The position numbers and the translations under genes were made by a program. The notes under the pieces were generated by a model. That model ran no database searches and was not told where the DNA came from. It was given only the letters and a program-made list of their open reading frames with translations. Positions 5,945-11,080 of a DNA stretch of 11,080 bases are shown piece after piece. Each line of letters begins with the position of its first letter. Positions within the stretch are counted from its first letter, which is position 1. Source of the stretch: an uncultured Vogesella sp. (GTDB taxonomy: Bacteria; Pseudomonadota; Gammaproteobacteria; Burkholderiales; Chromobacteriaceae); contig CAMLGD010000104.1 of assembly GCA_946479405.1 (NCBI GenBank), positions 1 to 11,080 of the forward strand, written 5' to 3'.

Positions 5945-8790
5945 ACAGTACGGCTGATTTCCTGTTTACACCGGAAGAAGCTGCCGAAGCGGCGCTGGAT
6001 TTTCTGGCCCGCTTGCAGGCTCCTGATGGTGCAACAGTCTGGGGGAAGATAGGCACCGTCTGGCATTGTCTGGCCAGACGGGGCGATACCGCTTGTTTGC
6101 CGAAACCGGACAAGCTGCACGCCGCTGCCAGCCTGCCGGACCACGTCCGCCTGCACCGGCTGGGCAGCGAAAGCGCCCCGTTGGGCTGGTTGCTTTGGCA
6201 TGGACAGAAAGTGGCCGACGAGCTTACCTCGCGCCTGGCCTACCTGCTGTCCGGCCACCTGCTTGGCGCCGGCCTGAGCGAAGCGCTGTCCACTGCCCGT
6301 CTCACCCATCACATCCTGCTGGAAATCAGTCGCCTCGCCAGCGAGGCCGACGACCTCGATACCGTGCTGCCGCAGCTGCATCAGGCGGTGCGTTTCCTGA
6401 TGCCGGCTGACAACTTCTACATCGCGCTGCACGACGAAAACGCCGGTGTGTTGCGTTTTCCCTACTTCATCGATCAAAGTGATGCATTAAAACCACAGCC
6501 GGAACAGACCTTTCCGGCGCGCGGTCCGGATGCCTCGCTGACCGCCTGGCTGATCCGCGAGAACCAGTGCCTGATGCTCGGCGGCGACGATCTGATCACC
6601 CTGTGCCGGCGCGAAGGCATCCCGCAGCACGGTGCCGCCTGCGACTGGTGGATGGGCATGCCGCTGAGCAATGGCAGCGGCAAGGTGATGGGCGCCATGG
6701 TGGTGCAGGGCTATCACGGCCAGGCACGGCCGGACCAGCATGCCGAGGCCGCCTTCCTGTATGTCGGCCACCATATTTCCGCCGCGCTGGACCGGCTGTT
6801 GTATCGCGCCGATCTGGAACAACAGGTTTGGCGCCGTACCAACGAGCTGGAAACCATCAACGCGCGGTTGCGCGCCGAAGTGGCAGAGCGCCAGCGCACC
6901 GAGCAGCTGCAGACCATGCTGTTCCGCATGGCTGAACTGTCCAATACCAGCCTGTCGATGGAAGCGTTCTTCGCCGGTCTGCACCGCCTGCTGGCGGAGC
7001 TGATCGATGCCGGTAATTGCCAGGTAGCGTTGTACGACCAGGAACGCGACGAGCTGAGCTTTCCCTACTGTGCCGACTTGTACCAGTCCGAGCTGGCGCC
7101 GCGCGCGCCGGGACGCGGGCCGGTGGAGCAGGTGCTGCATAGCGGCCGGCCGCTGCTGCTGGCCGATACCCAGTGGCCGCAGGATGACGAAGCGCTGGAA
7201 GCGCCGCCGTGCAGCTGGCTGGGCGTGCCGCTGTACAGCGGTACCCTGCTGCGCGGCGTGCTGTCGGTGCAAAGCTATACCCCGGATGCCCGCTACAGCT
7301 GGCGCGAGCAGGAAATCCTGGAGTTCGTCGCCAACCACATCGGCAGCGCGCTGGCGCGGGTGCAGGCGCTGGACGATCTGCAGCGCGCCTATGCCGACCT
7401 GGAACAGCGCGTGCGCGAGCGTACCACCCAGCTGGACGCGGTCAACGCCCAGCTGCAGCACGACAGCCTGCACGACCCGCTGACCAAGCTGCCCAACCGC
7501 AACTATTTCGGCCGCGTGCTCAAACGCAGCTGGGACGCCTTCCAGCTGGACCCGGAGCAGCGCTTTGCCGTGCTGTTCATCGACCTGGACCGCTTCAAGC
7601 TGGTGAACGACTCGCTCGGCCACCTGGCGGGCGACCTGCTGCTGATCGAAGCGGCGCAGCGCATCCAGGGCACATTACGCTTTGCCGATTTCCTCGCTCG
7701 TCTCGGCGGCGACGAATTCGCGGTGCTGTTGTCCTGCGTCGACACCATGGACGAGTGCGAGGACATCGCCCGTCAGCTGGTGGGGTCGTTCGAGCGTCCC
7801 ATCGTGCTGTCGGGGCGCGAGCTGTTCACCACCGTCAGCCTGGGGGTGGTGCTGGCCGACAAGAGCCACTACAGCCGCGCCGAAGACATGCTGCGCGACG
7901 CCGATCACGCCATGTACCGCAGCAAGCAGCGCGGCCGCCACGGCTACACCCTGTTCAACCAGGAGTTGCGCCGCGATCAGGCCGACCAGCTGGCGCTGGA
8001 AGCCGAGTTGCGCCATGCGCTGACCAACGACTACGAGCTGGTGCCGTACTACCAGGCCATCGTCGACAGCCAGACTGGCCGCCTGGCCGGTTTCGAGACC
8101 CTGGTGCGCTGGCACCATCCGCAGCGTGGGCTGATTCCGCCCAGCGTGTTCATGCCGATGGCGGAAGAGAGCGAGCTGATCCTCAAGCTGGACCGCTACA
8201 TGATCGAGCGTGCCTGCGCACAGTTGGCCGCCTGGTATGCCGAGGGGCAGCTGAGTAACGAGGTGTGCCTGCACATCAACCTGTCGTCCACCCATTTCCA
8301 CGACCGCACGCTGCTGGACTGGCTGCTGCCGCTGCTGCGCCAGTACGGGCTGCCGGCTGGCACCCTGCATCTGGAAGTGACCGAGAGCGCGCTGATCGAC
8401 GTGCCCGATCTGGCCATTAGCGTGATGAAGCAATTGAAGGAAGAAGGCGTATGTCTGGCGCTGGACGACTTCGGTACCGGCTACTCGGCGCTGTCCTACC
8501 TGCATCGCTTCCAGTTTGATGTGCTGAAGATCGACCAGTCCTTCGTGCGCGAAGTGCATTGCCAGGAAGAATCCGCCGCCATCGTGCGCGCCATTCTGGC
8601 GCTGGCGGCGGCGCTGGGGCTGGAAGTGGTGGCCGAAGGGGTGGAAACCCCGGCCCAGGTGCAGGCGCTGCGCGAGCTGGGCTGCACCCGGCTGCAGGGC
8701 TACTACTTTGCGCGCCCGGTGCCGGCCGCCTCGCTGGAGTGGGAGCGGCTCAATGGCATTGTGCCGGCGGCCACCGCGCTCAGCGCCTGA
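5941..8790 (+). CDS. Cytoplasmic GAF-GAF-GGDEF-EAL cyclic-di-GMP protein, 949 aa
   Basis: The protein likely makes and/or degrades the second messenger c-di-GMP in response to a signal bound by its GAF domains. Residues 1-115 are an unrecognised N-terminal region. GAF-like domain 1 spans about 120-290 and a coiled coil (LEQQVWRRTNELETINARL) about 290-325. GAF-like domain 2 spans about 325-475 and a second coiled coil about 475-507. The GGDEF domain (about 508-672) has intact GGDEF at 589-593 and an inhibitory-site RxxD (Arg580-Asp583) at the correct five-residue distance. The EAL domain (about 685-935) reads ETL at 719-721 instead of EAL. Arg724, Asn780, Glu812, Asp842/Asp843, Lys863, Glu899 and Gln919 are in place, so phosphodiesterase activity is plausible. 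No membrane segment was seen. Start 5941 is chosen for its ATGA overlap with the 12-codon frame; GTG 5887 or ATG 5899 in the same frame would add 18 or 14 residues. It lies between bioF and bioH. Confidence 0.93.
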   Translation: MNSTADFLFTPEEAAEAALDFLARLQAPDGATVWGKIGTVWHCLARRGDTACLPKPDKLHAAASLPDHVRLHRLGSESAPLGWLLWHGQKVADELTSRLAYLLSGHLLGAGLSEALSTARLTHHILLEISRLASEADDLDTVLPQLHQAVRFLMPADNFYIALHDENAGVLRFPYFIDQSDALKPQPEQTFPARGPDASLTAWLIRENQCLMLGGDDLITLCRREGIPQHGAACDWWMGMPLSNGSGKVMGAMVVQGYHGQARPDQHAEAAFLYVGHHISAALDRLLYRADLEQQVWRRTNELETINARLRAEVAERQRTEQLQTMLFRMAELSNTSLSMEAFFAGLHRLLAELIDAGNCQVALYDQERDELSFPYCADLYQSELAPRAPGRGPVEQVLHSGRPLLLADTQWPQDDEALEAPPCSWLGVPLYSGTLLRGVLSVQSYTPDARYSWREQEILEFVANHIGSALARVQALDDLQRAYADLEQRVRERTTQLDAVNAQLQHDSLHDPLTKLPNRNYFGRVLKRSWDAFQLDPEQRFAVLFIDLDRFKLVNDSLGHLAGDLLLIEAAQRIQGTLRFADFLARLGGDEFAVLLSCVDTMDECEDIARQLVGSFERPIVLSGRELFTTVSLGVVLADKSHYSRAEDMLRDADHAMYRSKQRGRHGYTLFNQELRRDQADQLALEAELRHALTNDYELVPYYQAIVDSQTGRLAGFETLVRWHHPQRGLIPPSVFMPMAEESELILKLDRYMIERACAQLAAWYAEGQLSNEVCLHINLSSTHFHDRTLLDWLLPLLRQYGLPAGTLHLEVTESALIDVPDLAISVMKQLKEEGVCLALDDFGTGYSALSYLHRFQFDVLKIDQSFVREVHCQEESAAIVRAILALAAALGLEVVAEGVETPAQVQALRELGCTRLQGYYFARPVPAASLEWERLNGIVPAATALSA

Positions 8791-8823
8791 GCGCCGCATA
8801 CCAGCGTCAGTATTTGCCGTGCT

Positions 8824-8858
8824 ACGCCGCCCCGTCGTCATGACCGGGCGGCGTTTTT
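8824..8858 (+). terminator. Intrinsic terminator after the GGDEF-EAL gene
   Basis: ACGCCGCCC (8824-8832) pairs perfectly with GGGCGGCGT (8846-8854). The 13-base loop can form three further pairs (GTC 8834-8836 with GAC 8842-8844). TTTTT (8854-8858) follows. It separates the c-di-GMP gene from bioH and implies a separate promoter for bioH-bioC. Confidence 0.88.
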
Positions 8859-8872
8859 ACCTCCCGGCACAA

Positions 8873-8892
8873 CGGCGGGTATCTTTCCGCCG
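8873..8892 (+). other. Inverted repeat upstream of bioH
   Basis: CGGCGG (8873-8878) and CCGCCG (8887-8892) form a perfect 6-bp inverted repeat around GTATCTTT, 43 bases before the bioH ATG. There is no T-run after it. It sits where the bioH-bioC promoter should be and could be an operator or a 5'-UTR hairpin. No convincing -35/-10 pair was found in 8859-8934, although TATTGC-like sequence occurs near 8897. Confidence 0.35.
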
Positions 8893-8934
8893 GCAGTATT
8901 GCGAAAATGCGTTTTTGCCCCACCTTGTTGTTTC

Positions 8935-9699
8935 ATGAGCCTTTTTATCGAAAGTCACGGCCGCGGCGCCGACGTGGTGCTGCTGCACGGCTGGGGGCTG
9001 CACGGCGGCGTGTTCGACCGCATTGCGGCCAACCTTGCCGCCGATTTCTGCGTCCACCTGGTGGATCTGCCCGGCCACGGCGGCAGTGCCGCCAGTGCCA
9101 GCTTCAACCCGGATACCATCGCCGCGCAGCTGGTCGAGCGTTTTCCGTTGCCGGTACAGATCGTGGGCTGGTCGCTGGGCGGGCTGATCGCCCAGCACTG
9201 GGCCGCCCACTACCCGGCGCAGGTGAAGAGCCTGGCGCTGATCGCTACCAGCCCGCGCTTCGTGCGCGACGACAGTTGGCCGCATGCACAGCAGCGTGCC
9301 GCCATCGAGGGTGTCGGCGCCAGCCTGGACGGCGCCTTCGAGCAGACGCTGGAGCGCTTCCTGGCGCTGCAGTTGCTGGGGGCCCCGGCCGCGCGCCAGA
9401 CCCTGGCCGGATTGAAAGAGCAGATGTTCGCCCATGGCCGTCCACAAGGCCTGCTGCCGGCGCTGGACTGCCTGCTGGCGGCCGATGCGCGGGAACTTGC
9501 ACCGCTGATTACTTGTCCGGTAGGGCTGTTCTTTGGCGCCCGCGATGCCATCACCCCGATCGGGGCGGGTCGCTGGTTGGCCGCAGCGCTGCCGGATGCC
9601 ACCCTGTACGAATTTGCCCAGGCTTCGCATGCGCCCTTCCTCTCGCACGAGAGCGAATTTCTGCAGCACCTGCGCCACCATCTGGAACAACACGCATGA
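8935..9699 (+). CDS. bioH: Pimeloyl-ACP methyl ester carboxylesterase BioH, 254 aa
   Basis: BioH is an alpha/beta-hydrolase that removes the methyl group from pimeloyl-ACP methyl ester, ending chain elongation and giving pimeloyl-ACP to BioF. The oxyanion region VVLLHGWGLHG is at residues 14-24. The nucleophile Ser80 lies in VGWSLGG, and Asp204 (FFGARDAITP) and His232 (ASHAPFLSH) complete the triad, each within three residues of the E. coli positions. VDLPGHGGS (43-51) is typical of the family. ATG 8935 gives the expected MSLFIESHG N-terminus, but the upstream sequence CTTGTTGTTTC has no Shine-Dalgarno. An in-frame TTG at 8899 would add 12 unlikely residues. The gene ends in ATGA overlapping bioC, so the two are translationally coupled. 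Confidence 0.95.
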   Translation: MSLFIESHGRGADVVLLHGWGLHGGVFDRIAANLAADFCVHLVDLPGHGGSAASASFNPDTIAAQLVERFPLPVQIVGWSLGGLIAQHWAAHYPAQVKSLALIATSPRFVRDDSWPHAQQRAAIEGVGASLDGAFEQTLERFLALQLLGAPAARQTLAGLKEQMFAHGRPQGLLPALDCLLAADARELAPLITCPVGLFFGARDAITPIGAGRWLAAALPDATLYEFAQASHAPFLSHESEFLQHLRHHLEQHA

Positions 9700-10598
9700 C
9701 TGAAGCGTTTTACACCGACAAGACCCGCGTGCGCGCCTCGTTCGAACGCGCGGCGAACAGCTACGATGCCGCCGCCGTGCTGCAGCGCGAAGTGTCGGAC
9801 CGCATGGCCGAACGGCTGGAGTACATCAAGCTGCAACCAGCGGTAATCCTGGATGCCGGCAGCGGTACCGGCTACGGCAGCGCCGAACTGCGTCGCCGCT
9901 ACCCGGAGGCGCGCGTGGTGGAGCTGGACCTGGCGCATGCCATGCTGTGCGCGTCGCGCGAGAAGCAGCGCGCCGGGCAGGGCATGCTGTCGCGCTTGTT
10001 CAAGCCGCAAAGCCCGTGGCAGGTGTGTGCCGACGTGGAGCGCCTGCCGCTGGCCGACAACAGCGTGGACATGATCTGGTCCAGCCTCACCATCCAGTGG
10101 CTGAATCTGCCAGAAGCGGTGTTTGCCGAGTTCCAGCGCGTGCTCAAGCCGGGCGGCATGGTGCTGTTCGCCACCCTGGGGCCGGACACGCTGTTCGAAC
10201 TGCGCGCCGCATTCAGCCATGCCGACGGCGCCAACCATGTGAACCAGTTCATCGACATGCACGATCTGGGTGACGCCATGCTCGCCAGCGGCATGTCCGA
10301 GCCGGTGATGGACATGGAAAAGATCGTAATGACCTACGCCAGCGCGCGCGAGGTAATGCAGGACCTGAAATCCATCGGCGCGCACAACGTCACCGATGGC
10401 CGCGGCCGCGGCTTGCTGGGCAAGCATGCCTGGCAGCGCGTGTGCGAGGCCTACGAGGGCTACCGCCGTGACGGCCAGCTGCCGGCTACCTACGAAGTGT
10501 TGTATGGCCACGCCTGGAAGGGCGAGCCGAAGAAAAAAGCGAACATCCTGCCCGATGGGCGGCAGGTGATCGAATTTACCCGTACCCCGCCCAAGTGA
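9696..10598 (+). CDS. bioC: Malonyl-ACP O-methyltransferase BioC, 300 aa
   Basis: BioC uses S-adenosylmethionine to methylate the free carboxyl of malonyl-ACP, disguising it so that fatty-acid synthase can extend it to pimeloyl-ACP methyl ester. The N-terminus has the family pattern DKTRVRASFERAANSYD (8-24). Motif I, ILDAGSGTGYGS, is at 51-62, and the acidic residue after strand 2 is in VVELDL (74-79). ADVERLPLADNSVDMIWSS (from 112) and LKPGGMVLFATLGPDTL (150-166) are the other class I methyltransferase landmarks. The C-terminal LYGHAWKG (269-276) is typical of BioC. The length is larger than the roughly 250-aa E. coli protein, as in other beta/gammaproteobacterial forms. The ATG overlaps the bioH stop by four bases. 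Its product is the precursor of BioH's substrate, so coupling makes biological sense. Confidence 0.95.
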   Translation: MTEAFYTDKTRVRASFERAANSYDAAAVLQREVSDRMAERLEYIKLQPAVILDAGSGTGYGSAELRRRYPEARVVELDLAHAMLCASREKQRAGQGMLSRLFKPQSPWQVCADVERLPLADNSVDMIWSSLTIQWLNLPEAVFAEFQRVLKPGGMVLFATLGPDTLFELRAAFSHADGANHVNQFIDMHDLGDAMLASGMSEPVMDMEKIVMTYASAREVMQDLKSIGAHNVTDGRGRGLLGKHAWQRVCEAYEGYRRDGQLPATYEVLYGHAWKGEPKKKANILPDGRQVIEFTRTPPK

Positions 10599-10616
10599 TG
10601 AGTTGAAAAGACAAGC

Positions 10617-11080
10617 ATGTTGTTATCCCGCCGTTTGCTGGCGCTGGCCCTGATCACCGGGTTGGCCGCCTGTAGCACCCCCACCGCGCCGGTGGTGAAA
10701 GTCCCGCTCAAACCCAAGATCGCCTTCGCCCTGGGTGGCGGCGCGGCCAAGGGTTTTGCCCATGTCGGCGTGATCCGCGTGCTGGAGCAGAACGGCATCA
10801 AGGCCGACATCGTCACCGGTACCAGCGCCGGCAGCGTGGTGGGCGCCATCTACGCTTCCGGCGTGGACGGCGACGCGCTGCGCTACCGCGCCATGCGCAT
10901 CGACGAGAGCGAGCTGCGCGACTTTACCCTGTCCACCAGCGGCTTCCTCAAGGGCGAGAAGTTGGCCGCACTGGTGAACCAGCAGGTGGACGGCAAGAAG
11001 ATCGAGCAGATGCCGCGCAAGTTCGGCGTGGTGGCCACCAATCTGGATAGCGGCGCGCGCATCGTGTTCCGCAGCGGCGA
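10617..11080 (+). CDS. Patatin-like phospholipase lipoprotein, N-terminal 154 codons (3' end outside window)
   Basis: The frame runs from ATG 10617 off the end of the window. The N-terminus MLLSRRLLALALITGLAAC is a lipoprotein signal with lipobox LAAC (Cys19), so the protein is probably anchored to a membrane on the periplasmic side. The patatin domain starts at about residue 34 (KIAFALGGGAAKGFAHVGV). The oxyanion-hole loop GGGAAKG is at 40-46 and the nucleophile Ser70 lies in GTSAG (GxSxG). The catalytic Asp (DG-A/G) must lie beyond the window. Bacterial relatives (RssA-like) are lipid acyl hydrolases, but substrates are mostly unknown. It starts 18 bases after the bioC stop with no terminator between them, so read-through from bioH-bioC is likely. 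The ribosome-binding site is weak (GAAAAG). Confidence 0.9.
   Translation, partial: MLLSRRLLALALITGLAACSTPTAPVVKVPLKPKIAFALGGGAAKGFAHVGVIRVLEQNGIKADIVTGTSAGSVVGAIYASGVDGDALRYRAMRIDESELRDFTLSTSGFLKGEKLAALVNQQVDGKKIEQMPRKFGVVATNLDSGARIVFRSG

Noticed and set aside
6487..8841. Two long minus-strand open frames (378 and 388 codons) opposite the GGDEF-EAL gene
   Set aside because: They arise from GC-biased third positions. They have no domain character and lie opposite conserved GAF, GGDEF and EAL motifs.
8907..9695. Upstream extension of the bioC frame through bioH
   Set aside because: The frame is open by chance through bioH, but the product is Arg/Gly/Ala-rich. The bioC homology begins at 9696 with the ATGA overlap.
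9210..10511. 433-codon minus-strand open frame opposite bioH and bioC
   Set aside because: The same antisense artefact; both plus-strand genes have full catalytic motifs.
1..11080. Neisseria-type DNA uptake sequences (GCCGTCTGAA)
   Set aside because: No copy was noticed on either strand, despite the presence of comF.

Overview
The window is GC-rich, densely coded bacterial chromosome. Protein sequences and gene neighbourhood suggest a betaproteobacterium, most likely of the Neisseriales (Chromobacterium/Vogesella-like). That placement is inferred from family resemblance; there is no rRNA here to confirm it. No tRNA, rRNA, CRISPR array, insertion sequence, phage gene or attachment site was found. 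All long genes look intact, apart from the two cut by the window edges.

Layout. (1) Positions 1-420 hold the 3' end of prfA (peptide chain release factor 1), then a perfect 20-bp palindrome and a strong intrinsic terminator. (2) Positions 603-1380 hold two small genes pointing away from each other: an uncharacterised 101-aa soluble protein (minus) and a 66-aa DUF2892/YgaP-type membrane protein (plus) with a good promoter. A shared terminator follows the latter. (3) Positions 1406-3529 form a minus-strand run, comF - trmL - rlpA: a ComF-type phosphoribosyltransferase-fold protein, the tRNA wobble-ribose methyltransferase, and the septal lytic transglycosylase lipoprotein. (4) Positions 3573-10598 form a plus-strand biotin locus: bioB, bioF, a 949-aa GAF-GAF-GGDEF-EAL cyclic-di-GMP protein, then bioH and bioC. 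(5) From 10617 to the end is the start of a patatin-like phospholipase lipoprotein.

How the genes work together. BioC methylates malonyl-ACP so that fatty-acid synthesis can build pimeloyl-ACP methyl ester. BioH hydrolyses the ester, BioF condenses pimeloyl-ACP with alanine, and BioB performs the final sulphur insertion. bioA and bioD are not in the window. The locus is not one simple operon. A terminator with two hairpins before it lies between bioB and bioF, and another terminator lies between the c-di-GMP gene and bioH. The likely units are bioB alone, bioF plus the c-di-GMP gene (no terminator seen between them), and bioH-bioC (overlapping ATGA) possibly running into the patatin gene.

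The most unusual points are the c-di-GMP enzyme embedded in the biotin locus, a 12-codon reading frame with a good ribosome-binding site whose stop overlaps that enzyme's likely start codon, and the three consecutive hairpins between bioB and bioF. No wholly new system was recognised; most of the window is well-known housekeeping genes.
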